Source: CAZFYZ01 sp964523735 (lineage in GTDB: Bacteria; Armatimonadota; UBA5829). Taken from it: a DNA stretch of 40,451 nucleotides. Under the pieces are notes generated by a model. It worked only from the letters and a program-made list of their open reading frames with translations, was not told where the DNA came from and did no database searches. The translations under genes were made by a program, and so were the position numbers. The stretch spans positions 1-40,451 of the forward strand of contig CAZFYZ010000025.1 of the NCBI GenBank assembly GCA_964523735.1. Reading direction: 5' to 3'. This document shows, piece after piece, positions 15,297-22,761 of this stretch; the stretch's first letter is position 1; each line of letters opens with the position of its first letter.

Positions 15297-16757
15297 ATGC
15301 ATTATCCATTCTGGCATGTTCCCTGGATGACTTCTCCGATGTGGATCGCGGTTGTTGCCGTGCTGCACGTCTACACAGCCATGTATGCCGTCGGCGGATC
15401 GATCCTGCTTGTCTGGCAAACGAGACTCGCGTACCGAACCGGCGACAAGGCCTATCTCGATTATCTCAGGGGTCACACGTGGTTCTTTGTGCTCGTGACC
15501 CTGGTCTACAGCTCGCTTCTGGGTGTGGGGATCTGGTGGACAATAGGGCTGGCTTCGCCTCTGGCCACGGAGGAACTGATTCAGGTCTTTGTTCTTGCCT
15601 GGGGGATGGAGTGGGTCACGTTCATACTGGAGATCGCGTCGGCTTTCATGTTCTTCTACTATTGGGGCCGGCTGGCCGAGAAGACTCACCTGCAAATGGG
15701 CTATATCTACGCCGCAGCCGCGTTTGGCAGTCTGGTGATTATAACAGCGATCACTGCCTTTCAACTCAACATCGGTTCCTGGACACCGGCGGACGGGCTG
15801 TGGCGAGCGATGTGGAACCCGCAGGCACTGCCTCAGATCACAGCCCGGACCGGCGGGTCGATCCTCCTGGGCGCCTTGTTCTTCTTCCTGCACGCGACGG
15901 TGAAGCTCTCGAGGGACAGCAGGGTGCGCGACATCGTAAGCCGCGAGGGCGCCAAGTGGTCGATGCTTGGCTCCGCTTTGACGATAGCCGGGGGCATCGG
16001 CTGGTATATGAACCTGCCAGCGACCGGGTCTGCGGCGCTGGTTGGAGCAGCGGTACTGAACGTGCTCATGTTCATCATCTTCGCCCTGACGGCGGCGACC
16101 GCGGTGATGATGTATATCGGCCCTCTCAAGAACCCGGCCTGGCTGACTCCGGGCTTCGCAATCCTGATGTTCGGGATAGGCCATGCCGCGACGGGGACAG
16201 GAGAGTTCATTCGTGAGGGTGTAAGGAAGCCCTACATCGTCTACAACCGAGTGCTCGGGAGCCAGATTCGACCGGAAGAGATCCCCAAGATGCGCCGGGT
16301 GGGTTACCTGGAGAGCGGCGTCTGGACCAAGGCCTATGTTCGAGACAGGTTCCCCGGCGTGATTGTCGATGGGAAGATCAGTGGTGAGCGCCTGTTGGAG
16401 TTGCCGCCAGAAGAACGCAGGCAGGTGGGACACACAGTTTTCCAGTACCACTGCGGTGACTGCCACTCCGTGGAAGGCTACTCCGCAGTGTCGCAGCTCG
16501 CAAGAGGTTGGAGTAGGCCGCTGATCAAATACACCGTGACGCACCTTGATCAGGTTCACTTCTTCATGCCGCCATGGGCAGGGACCAATGCTGAGGCAGA
16601 GGTACTGACTGACTATATAGAATCCATCAGGCATCCGCACCCGGGGGCCGCGGCGCCGGAAGTTCTGACGCCGACTGACGCTTCGCCGGCCGCTCATCCT
16701 CCGACGGGCTCAGGATGGCGACCTACCCCGCTGACCCGTTCAAGGGAGGTGAAGTAG
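15297..16757 (+). CDS. Cytochrome bd-superfamily subunit I (CydA-like) with C-terminal heme c domain
   Basis: A 486-residue membrane protein with about eight to nine helices, then a cytochrome c domain. It aligns with CydA over the first helices: AVLHVYTAMYAVGG gives His24, the likely heme ligand equal to CydA His19; GMEWVTFILEIASAFMFFYY (103-122) matches the CydA Glu99-Glu107 helix with only Glu112 clearly in register. The CydA His186 position is not His here (ITARTGGSILLG), and the quinol motif GRQPW is replaced by VRKPY (309-313). Residues 386-390 are CGDCH, a heme c site, with Met424 (FMPPW) as a likely axial ligand. It is not canonical bd oxidase; it fits the uncharacterised OR-C/OR-N-type branches. 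The C-terminus includes a dispersed repeat. The next gene begins directly after the stop. Confidence 0.78.
   Translation: MHYPFWHVPWMTSPMWIAVVAVLHVYTAMYAVGGSILLVWQTRLAYRTGDKAYLDYLRGHTWFFVLVTLVYSSLLGVGIWWTIGLASPLATEELIQVFVLAWGMEWVTFILEIASAFMFFYYWGRLAEKTHLQMGYIYAAAAFGSLVIITAITAFQLNIGSWTPADGLWRAMWNPQALPQITARTGGSILLGALFFFLHATVKLSRDSRVRDIVSREGAKWSMLGSALTIAGGIGWYMNLPATGSAALVGAAVLNVLMFIIFALTAATAVMMYIGPLKNPAWLTPGFAILMFGIGHAATGTGEFIREGVRKPYIVYNRVLGSQIRPEEIPKMRRVGYLESGVWTKAYVRDRFPGVIVDGKISGERLLELPPEERRQVGHTVFQYHCGDCHSVEGYSAVSQLARGWSRPLIKYTVTHLDQVHFFMPPWAGTNAEAEVLTDYIESIRHPHPGAAAPEVLTPTDASPAAHPPTGSGWRPTPLTRSREVK
16695..16718. repeat. Dispersed element catcctccgacgggctcagg-atgg, in frame
   Basis: It differs from the copy at 24924-24948 in only a few positions and has the same hairpin ends (catcct / aggatg). 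Here it encodes HPPTGSGW near the C-terminus of the bd-like subunit, outside the conserved domain. Confidence 0.7.
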
Positions 16758-17906
16758 ATGGACCCGCAGGCTCTCTCCGCTCCCGCCAGCCCGCTTGGAT
16801 ATCCGACACCCTTCTGGTTCATAGAACTATTCAAGGTGCTCGGATTCTCGCTTCACGTTGCGCCGATGAACCTGTGGTATGCGGGGACGGTGGTCGCGGT
16901 AGTGCTTGGAGCGTTCGGACGCGGCCACGCGAAGACTGTCGGACATCACATCGCGCGCGTGCTGCCGTTCGCGCTGGCGTTTGGAATCAACTTCGGGATC
17001 GTTCCGCTGCTCTTTGTCCAGGTCGCTTACCATCAGTTCTTCTACCCGGCGACAGTGCTGATTGCCTGGCCGTGGTTTGCGGTCTTCTGGATAGTGATGG
17101 TCGGATACTTCCTTGTCTATCTCTACAAGCTCGCGCTTGAGGGGAAAGGTCCTGTGCGGTGGAGTCTGCGGGGCGGATGGCTTGCAGCCGGCGCGTTCGT
17201 GCTGGTAGGGTTCATATTCGCCAACGCCATGAGTCTGATGACCTCTCCCGATAACTGGTGGGCGTTGTTCAAGGGGGCGAACGTGGCCGGCGCGGCTTCG
17301 GGCATTGCGCTGAACCTGCACGACCCTACGCTCGTGCCCAGATGGCTATTCATGTTCGCCATAGCTTTGACCACAACGGCGGCCTTTGTAGTCGTGGACG
17401 CTGCGTTTCTGTCGCATAAGGACGGCGATGACTACCGGAAGTATGCCGCGAGACTCGCAGCGCAGTTGTATTCGGTTGGGATGCTGCTTTTCATTGGTTT
17501 CGGAAGCTGGTACTTCGGCACCAGGGCATTCGCGTTCCATGCGGCAATGGAGAACCCGGTCATGAGGATCATCTTCCCACTCACGATGGTCTCGCCGGGC
17601 TTGCCGTGGCTGCTGATTGTGCTTCAGTGGAAGGACCCCACAAGTCGGCTGGCGGCTCTCGTTGGCGTAACACAGTTCGTGATGATCGCTCTGAACGCAG
17701 TAAGCCGGCAGTGGCTGCAGAACGTCGAACTCCGGCGCTATGCAGACCTGGCGGCTAGGCCGGTGACACTGCAGTTGTCAGGGCTGTTGGTTTTTCTGGG
17801 ACTGTTCCTGGCCGGGCTCGCGCTGGTGGCGTGGATGTTCTGGAAGGCGATCGAGATCAACAGACTGGAGGCCGCGGGAGACGGAACCCTCGCAGACCTC
17901 CCCTAA
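16758..17906 (+). CDS. Cytochrome bd-superfamily subunit II (CydA'-like)
   Basis: A 382-residue protein with about nine membrane helices. It is a second CydA paralogue rather than a CydB: FIELFKVLGFSLHVAPMNLWY carries His33 in the place of CydA His19, and the block LPFALAFGINFGIVPLLFVQVAYHQ (parts, 69-93) matches the following CydA helices. The CydA His186 position is Phe (about residue 198, VPRWLFMFAIAL). The equivalent of GRQPW is SRQWL (316-320). The ATG at 16758 follows the TAG of the first subunit with no gap, so the two are almost certainly one complex. The stop codon TAA is supplied by a C-rich dispersed element (17897-17930). Function: predicted oxygen or related reductase, unproven. 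Confidence 0.75.
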   Translation: MDPQALSAPASPLGYPTPFWFIELFKVLGFSLHVAPMNLWYAGTVVAVVLGAFGRGHAKTVGHHIARVLPFALAFGINFGIVPLLFVQVAYHQFFYPATVLIAWPWFAVFWIVMVGYFLVYLYKLALEGKGPVRWSLRGGWLAAGAFVLVGFIFANAMSLMTSPDNWWALFKGANVAGAASGIALNLHDPTLVPRWLFMFAIALTTTAAFVVVDAAFLSHKDGDDYRKYAARLAAQLYSVGMLLFIGFGSWYFGTRAFAFHAAMENPVMRIIFPLTMVSPGLPWLLIVLQWKDPTSRLAALVGVTQFVMIALNAVSRQWLQNVELRRYADLAARPVTLQLSGLLVFLGLFLAGLALVAWMFWKAIEINRLEAAGDGTLADLP

Positions 17907-17930
17907 CCCCGTCCTAAAGAGAGGGGGACC
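17897..17930. repeat. C-rich dispersed element, copy 3
   Basis: cctcccctaaccccgtccta-aagagagggggacc, close to the copy at 32445-32478. It spans the last codons and the stop of the CydA'-like gene. Confidence 0.75.
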
Positions 17931-17988
17931 GGTTGGTGCGCAATTGCTGAGTTTGGTTAGAGGGCGGCGAGGGTAACTAGTGTCGTAG

Positions 17989-18402
17989 GTGGCTGTGGTG
18001 AGCGAGCATAGCGTGAGTGAGATATGGCCGGTGATTGTGTATGGCGCGCTGGTATTGCTGCTTGTTGGCGCGATGGTGGCGGCGTCCTATCTGCTCGGGC
18101 GGAGGCACCGGGCCACGGGCAAGAACATCCCCTATGAGTCCGGCATGGAGCCTACGGGCTCGGCTCGCGTGAGGTATGGCGCGAGTTACTACCTGGTCGG
18201 CTTGTTCTTCATCCTCTTTGATATCGAAGCGGCCTTCCTGTTCGCGTGGGCGGTCGCTTTCTATGAGCTTGGGTGGCAGGGGTACATCGCTGCCTCGCTC
18301 TTCATACTAACCCTGGTCGCTGGGCTGGTGTACGTGTGGGGACTTGGAGGGTTGGACTGGTACCCTGGCGCGAGACAGCGCGGGGAGGGCCCGGACGAAT
18401 GA
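17989..18402 (+). CDS. nuoA: NADH:quinone oxidoreductase subunit A
   Basis: NuoA, a three-helix membrane subunit at the join of the arm and the membrane domain of complex I. The 137-residue protein has the family loop KNIPYESGMEPTGSARVRY and the helix YYLVGLFFILFDIEAAFLFAWA, with the conserved Asp-Ile-Glu. The start is a GTG at 17989; another GTG at 17998 is equally possible, and no strong ribosome site is present. The ATG of nuoB overlaps its stop (ATGA). First gene of the complex I cluster; 82 bp separate it from the bd-like pair. Confidence 0.93.
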   Translation: MAVVSEHSVSEIWPVIVYGALVLLLVGAMVAASYLLGRRHRATGKNIPYESGMEPTGSARVRYGASYYLVGLFFILFDIEAAFLFAWAVAFYELGWQGYIAASLFILTLVAGLVYVWGLGGLDWYPGARQRGEGPDE

Positions 18403-19007
18403 GAGTCCAGCGACAGGATCAAGTCATCGGATCGGCGCCACCGAGGCAGAACTTCGCGATGGCCCGACTTCAGGACTTGCTCGCATGGGGTAGGAAGAAC
18501 TCCATCTGGCCATTCGGGTTTGGCACATCCTGCTGTTTTGTGGAGATGTCAGCGGCATTCACGAGCGAGTATGACATAGCGCGCTTCGGCTCGGAGGTGA
18601 TCCGATCGTCCCCAAGAGAGGCTGATCTGCTGGTGATCGCAGGGACGGTGTTCGTCAAGATCGCGCCGGTGATCAAGCGGCTTTATGACCAGATGATGGA
18701 GCCGAAGTGGGTAATCTCGATGGGCTCGTGCGCAAACTCCGGGGGAATGTACGATATCTACAGCGTCGTGCAGGGGGTTGACAGATTCCTTCCCGTGGAT
18801 GTCTATATCCCCGGGTGCCCGCCCCGGCCGGAAGCTTTCCTTGAGGGACTCATGCTCTTGCAGAAGGCGATCAACGTCGAAAGAAGACCGCTGAGCTGGG
18901 TGGTTGGTGACCAGGGAGTCTGGCGGCCCGAGATGCCCTCGCAGAGAGATGCCAAGCGGGAGAGGCGAGTGGCGGAGACTGAGTTGCCGGGGATGGACAG
19001 AATCTAG
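18399..19007 (+). CDS. nuoB: NADH:quinone oxidoreductase subunit B
   Basis: NuoB carries the terminal cluster N2, which passes electrons to quinone. The 202-residue protein has the ligands Cys45-Cys46 (FGTSCCFVEM), Cys111 (SMGSCANSGG) and Cys140 (YIPGCPPRPEA). The open frame reaches back to 18273, but the ATG at 18399, overlapping the nuoA stop, gives the normal N-terminus. The TAG stop at 19005-19007 is the first triplet of a heptad array. Confidence 0.95.
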   Translation: MRVQRQDQVIGSAPPRQNFAMARLQDLLAWGRKNSIWPFGFGTSCCFVEMSAAFTSEYDIARFGSEVIRSSPREADLLVIAGTVFVKIAPVIKRLYDQMMEPKWVISMGSCANSGGMYDIYSVVQGVDRFLPVDVYIPGCPPRPEAFLEGLMLLQKAINVERRPLSWVVGDQGVWRPEMPSQRDAKRERRVAETELPGMDRI

Positions 19008-19034
19008 TTTTGAGTTTTGAGTTCTGAGTTTTGA
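19005..19034. repeat. Heptad tandem array (gagtttt) between nuoB and nuoC
   Basis: Units tagtttt, gagtttt, gagttct, gagtttt, then gaac. The first unit contains the nuoB stop (TAG) and the end of the fourth contains the nuoC TTG start, so the array is the whole junction. Confidence 0.9.
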
Positions 19035-19605
19035 ACAAGCAGGCGAGCGGGATACTCGAAGAGCTGCGGGAGGCTATGCCCGGGGTTGAGCTGCGGAAGC
19101 AGGCAACCTGCGACGGCGTGCCGACTGTTTGGCTGCGGCCGGGTGATGTTCGGCAGGTTCTAGGCCACCTGAAAACCGGCATCGAGCGCCCTTACAGGAT
19201 GCTCTATGACCTCTGCGCTATCGATGAGCGGGCTCGTCGGACGAAGCCTGAGGATCAGCCGGGCGGGGCGTTCACCGTTGTATATCACCTCCTCTCAATG
19301 GAGCGGAACTCGGACATCCGGCTGAAGATCGCGCTGGAGGGGGAATACCCGTCAATCCAGTCGATCACGAACCTCTGGCCCAATGCGAACTGGTATGAAC
19401 GTGAAGTCTGGGACATGTTCGGGATCAAGGTCGAGGGGCATCCGTGCCTTCGCAGGATCTTGAATCCCTCGAATTGGGTCGGACACCCGCTTCGGAAGGA
19501 TCACCCGGCGCGAGCTACCGAACTGCCGGGCTACGAGTTGCCCGAGGGCAAGGATGAGCAGGAAGAGCTNNNNNNNNNNTGCAGTTCCGGCCGGAGCAGT
19601 ACGGG
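19031..19605 (+). CDS. nuoC: NADH:quinone oxidoreductase subunit C (N-terminal part of a NuoCD fusion)
   Basis: NuoC, peripheral arm of complex I. It shows YRMLYDLCAIDERAR, the core block WPNANWYEREVWDMFGIKVEGHP (in parts) and GHPLRKDHPARATELPGYEL. After the N-run (19570-19579) the codons read LQFRPEQYGM and continue without a stop into nuoD. This matches the linker of Escherichia coli NuoCD (FKPEDWGM), so subunits C and D are most likely one protein. The frame is joined if the real gap is 2 modulo 3 bases. The TTG start at 19031 lies in a heptad repeat and has no Shine-Dalgarno sequence. Confidence 0.85.
19570..19579. other. Assembly gap (10 N) between the NuoC and NuoD parts
   Basis: Comparison with the E. 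coli NuoCD linker predicts only a few missing bases, so the ten N are a placeholder. Confidence 0.95.
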
Positions 19606-20790
19606 ATGAAAAGCGCGACAGACAGTGTGGAGACCATGTTTCTCAACTTCGGTCCACATCACCCGGGCACCCACGGGCTCCTGCGAGTTGTGCTGCAATT
19701 GGATGGGGAGGAAACAGTCGATCAGTACGTTGATATCGGCTTCCACCACCGCGGCGCCGAGAAGATGGCCGAACGGCAGACGTTCCATACATACATCCCC
19801 TATACCGATCGTGTGGACTACCAGGTCGGAGTGCAGAACGAGCTGCCGTATGTGCTGACTCTGGAGAAGCTGGCAGGAATCGATGTCCCTGAGCGGGCTC
19901 AGGTGATTCGGGTGATGCTCTGCGAGCTCTTCAGGATCATCAACCACCTGGTTTACCTGGGAACCTACGGGGCTGACGTCGGTGCGCTGTCGCCCGTGTT
20001 CTTCACGTTCAACGACCGCGAGCGAGGATTTGATATCGTCGAGGCTATCTGCGGCGGACGGATGCACCCTAACTGGTTCCGGATTGGCGGAGTGGCATCA
20101 GACCTGCCGGAGGGCTGGAAGGGCCTTGTGGACAACTTTCTGGCCTACATGCCCGCCCGGCTCGATGAGTATGAGAAGGTGCTGACCAAGACGCGCATCT
20201 TCAAGGAACGGACAAAGGGAGTGGGCGTCTACAGCACAGACTCGGCCATTGACTGGGGTGTGACTGGTCCCAACCTGAGGTCAACGGGCTCTGATTGGGA
20301 CCTGCGCAGGAAGCGGCCTTACTCCGGCTACGATCAGTTCGATTTCGACGTGCCGGTCACCCATGCAGGGGACAGCTATGACAGGGCGCTCATCCGGATC
20401 TATGAGATGCGGGAAAGCCTGAAGATGATGCGCCAGGCGGCTGATGCGATGCCACCGGGCAGCTACAAGAGTGACCACAGACTTGCGATGCCTCCGCGCA
20501 AAGAACAGACGATGCAGGCGATCGAGACGCTGATCAACCACTTCCTATCCGTGAGCTGGGGGCAGCCGATGCCGGTTGGGGAGTGCATGATCTCCACTGA
20601 GGCGCCGAAGGGGAACTACGGATACTACGTCACCAGCGACGGGAGCAACTGGGCCTACAGGTGCCATATCCGAACGGCTTCGTTCCCCCACATGCAGTCG
20701 CTGCCGGTGATATCTAACGGGCTGCTGGTGTCGGACCTGATCACCATATTGGGGAGTATCGACTTTGTGCTATCGGACGTGGACAGGTAG
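19606..20790 (+). CDS. nuoD: NADH:quinone oxidoreductase subunit D (C-terminal part of a NuoCD fusion)
   Basis: NuoD, the quinone-site subunit related to the hydrogenase large subunit. Conserved blocks are MFLNFGPHHPGTHGLLRVVL, DIGFHHRGAEKMAERQT, FRIGGVASDLPEGW and the C-terminal GSIDFVLSDVDR. The whole sequence is closest to the D half of E. coli-type NuoCD. The ATG at 19606 is the Met in the fusion linker (QYGMKS), so it is probably internal rather than a real start. The stop is followed at once by a five-unit heptad array. Confidence 0.95.
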   Translation: MKSATDSVETMFLNFGPHHPGTHGLLRVVLQLDGEETVDQYVDIGFHHRGAEKMAERQTFHTYIPYTDRVDYQVGVQNELPYVLTLEKLAGIDVPERAQVIRVMLCELFRIINHLVYLGTYGADVGALSPVFFTFNDRERGFDIVEAICGGRMHPNWFRIGGVASDLPEGWKGLVDNFLAYMPARLDEYEKVLTKTRIFKERTKGVGVYSTDSAIDWGVTGPNLRSTGSDWDLRRKRPYSGYDQFDFDVPVTHAGDSYDRALIRIYEMRESLKMMRQAADAMPPGSYKSDHRLAMPPRKEQTMQAIETLINHFLSVSWGQPMPVGECMISTEAPKGNYGYYVTSDGSNWAYRCHIRTASFPHMQSLPVISNGLLVSDLITILGSIDFVLSDVDR

Positions 20791-20791
20791 G

Positions 20792-20826
20792 GAGTTGCGA
20801 GTTCTGAGTTATGAGTTTTGAGTTGG
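20792..20826. repeat. Heptad tandem array (gagttNN) between nuoD and nuoE
   Basis: Five exact 7-bp steps: gagttgc, gagttct, gagttat, gagtttt, gagttgg. They share gagtt and vary in the last two bases. Same family as 19005-19034. Confidence 0.92.
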
Positions 20827-20830
20827 CGGA

Positions 20831-21295
20831 ATGCTAAGCAAGCAGGAACTCAAAGAGATCGAGGCGGAGATGGAGCACTCGCCGACGCGGGAGGCTGTGG
20901 CTATCGACGCGCTAAAGGTCGTGCAGAAGCATCGCGGGTGGATTTCGGACGAGGTGCTCGAAGATATCGCGCGTGAGCTTCAGATGACACCTGAGGAACT
21001 CGATCGCGTGGCAACATTCTATAACCTGATCTTCCGGCAGCCCGTGGGCAGACACGTGATCTTCGTGTGCGACAGCATTAGCTGCTTCCTGACTGGTGGA
21101 GAGACGGTCATGGACCATCTGCGGCGGAAGCTGCAGATCGAGCCAGGACAGACGACAGCAGACGGCAGGTTTACGCTGCTGCCGACGGTCTGCCTCGGTC
21201 ACTGCGAACAGGCTCCGGTAATGATGCTCGACTGGAAGATCATCGGCAACCTGACGCCTCAGATTATAGACGAGAGGCTTGATAAATGCGAGTAG
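20831..21295 (+). CDS. nuoE: NADH:quinone oxidoreductase subunit E
   Basis: NuoE, the thioredoxin-like [2Fe-2S] (N1a) subunit of the NADH module. The 154-residue protein has Cys80 and Cys85 (VCDSISCFL) and Cys121 and Cys125 (VCLGHCEQAP), the normal four ligands. GGCGGA precedes the ATG closely. It is followed by a hairpin repeat (21305-21383), then nuoF. Confidence 0.95.
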   Translation: MLSKQELKEIEAEMEHSPTREAVAIDALKVVQKHRGWISDEVLEDIARELQMTPEELDRVATFYNLIFRQPVGRHVIFVCDSISCFLTGGETVMDHLRRKLQIEPGQTTADGRFTLLPTVCLGHCEQAPVMMLDWKIIGNLTPQIIDERLDKCE

Positions 21296-21304
21296 GATTC
21301 CCCT

Positions 21305-21383
21305 ATCACGAAAACACGAAAGGGAGAAAGCACGAAAGCAGATTCCCGTTTTCGTGTTTTCTCGGATTTCGTGCTTTCGTGAT
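21305..21383. repeat. Mirror-like hairpin repeat (cacgaaa units) between nuoE and nuoF
   Basis: Arms 21305-21341 and 21347-21383 are imperfect inverted copies of about 37 nt. Each is made of cacgaaaa/cacgaaag/ggagaaag units, i.e. an 8-bp period. It would form a long hairpin in the nuo messenger. Same family as 10288-10367. Confidence 0.9.
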
Positions 21384-21399
21384 GAAGAAAGGCTCCTAG

Positions 21400-22665
21400 T
21401 TGGAACCAGTGCTGACGAAGAACATTGGCCAGGGGACGACCTGGTTGGAGCAATACGAAGCTAACGGCGGGTACCAGGGGCTGCGCAAGGCGCTTGGGAT
21501 GAACCCGGCAGATGTGGTTGCGCTCGTCAAGGATTCAGGACTCAGAGGACGCGGCGGCGCCGGATTTCCAACTGGGTTGAAGTGGGCTTCTGTTCTTCCG
21601 GTTGAGCAAGCCGCGCGACCCAGGTATCTGGCCTGCAACTTCGATGAGATGGAGCCGGGGACATTCAAGGACCGAATTCTGGTTCAGGGCGATCCGCATC
21701 AGCTTATCGAGGGGATGTTGATCGCAGCCTGGGCCTGCCGGCTGGATGTCGGTTACGTGTTTCTGCGGTTGGAGTATCAGGAGATCGCCGAGATACTGCT
21801 GCGGGCATTTGGGGAGGCACGCGACAAAGGCTATGTCGGCAAGAATGTGCTCGGCAGCGGCTGGGACTTCGAGCTGCACATCCACACCAGCGCGGGTAGG
21901 TATATGGCGGGTGAGGAGACTGGCCTGCTTAACGCGCTCGAAGGCGGGCCTGCTCGGCCACGGTCAAAGCCCCCCTACCCTGGGACATCGGGAGCCTGGG
22001 GCAGGCCGACGATCATCAACAACGTCGAGACCTTGAGCTGCGTGCCACACATCATCGAGCGAGGAGCGGACTGGTTCAGAGGGCTCGGGCTTGGAGCCGA
22101 CTCCGGCACCAAGATGTATGGAGCCAGTGGCAAGGTACAAAAGCCCGGATGCTGGGAGCTGCCGATGGGCTCGACGCTGCGCGAGGTCGTGATGGAGCGT
22201 GCGGGCGGGATGCGCGGGGGACACGAATTCAGGGCCGCGCTGCCGGGCGGGGCTTCGACCTGCTTTATGGATAGCTCACAGCTTGACGTGCCACTGGACT
22301 TCACGACGCTGAAGCCGCTGGGTTTGTACCTGGGAACAGGGACAGTCATTGTGCTTGATGACAAGACGTGCCCCGTTGCAGCGCTCAAGAACTTACAGAT
22401 GTTCTACGCGCGCGAATCCTGCGGGTGGTGCACGCCCTGCCGCGACGGACTGCCGTGGATCGAGGGCTTGTTGGCGGATATCGAGCAGGGATGCGGCGAG
22501 CCGGGAGATGTAGAGCTGTTACTCGATCAGGCTAAGTATATCGACGGTAACACGTATTGCGCACTCGCAACCGGTGCGATGTTCCCGCTCGTGAGCGGCA
22601 TCTATATGTTCCGAGAGGACTTCGATGAGCACGTGCGGACTAAGACGTGCAAGTATGGAGAGTAG
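21400..22665 (+). CDS. nuoF: NADH:quinone oxidoreductase subunit F
   Basis: NuoF binds NADH and FMN and carries cluster N3. The 421-residue protein has GLRGRGGAGFPTGLKW (48-62), AGRYMAGEETGLLNALEG (FMN/NADH region), and the N3 ligands Cys341, Cys344 and Cys347 (ESCGWCTPCRDG) with Cys387 (NTYCALA). The TTG start at 21400 has GAAAGG upstream at a fair distance; there is no better in-frame start near the normal N-terminus. It lies between two hairpin repeats. Confidence 0.95.
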   Translation: MEPVLTKNIGQGTTWLEQYEANGGYQGLRKALGMNPADVVALVKDSGLRGRGGAGFPTGLKWASVLPVEQAARPRYLACNFDEMEPGTFKDRILVQGDPHQLIEGMLIAAWACRLDVGYVFLRLEYQEIAEILLRAFGEARDKGYVGKNVLGSGWDFELHIHTSAGRYMAGEETGLLNALEGGPARPRSKPPYPGTSGAWGRPTIINNVETLSCVPHIIERGADWFRGLGLGADSGTKMYGASGKVQKPGCWELPMGSTLREVVMERAGGMRGGHEFRAALPGGASTCFMDSSQLDVPLDFTTLKPLGLYLGTGTVIVLDDKTCPVAALKNLQMFYARESCGWCTPCRDGLPWIEGLLADIEQGCGEPGDVELLLDQAKYIDGNTYCALATGAMFPLVSGIYMFREDFDEHVRTKTCKYGE

Positions 22666-22674
22666 ATACCCTTC

Positions 22675-22743
22675 TCGCGAAATGGAGAAAGCTAGAAAAG
22701 CAGGAAATGGGTTTCTGGCTTTCTAACTTTCTGGCTCTCGCGA
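22675..22743. repeat. Mirror-like hairpin repeat (gagaaag/agaaag units) between nuoF and nuoG
   Basis: Left arm tcgcgaaatggagaaagcta.., right arm ..tttctggctctcgcga. The arms (22675-22710 and 22712-22743) are inverted with mismatches, again built of 7-8 bp units. The unit sequence differs from the cacgaaa family, but the design is the same. Confidence 0.85.
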
Positions 22744-22761
22744 TTGGGCTTCATTCAGCTT

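Noticed and set aside
15255..16697. 480-codon antisense frame opposite the bd-like subunit
   Set aside because: Shadow of a membrane protein gene with strong GC codon bias; the sense strand shows the heme and helix motifs.
20792..20826. Heptad arrays considered as a CRISPR or VNTR in a coding region
   Set aside because: Units are only 7 bp with no unique spacers, and they lie between genes.
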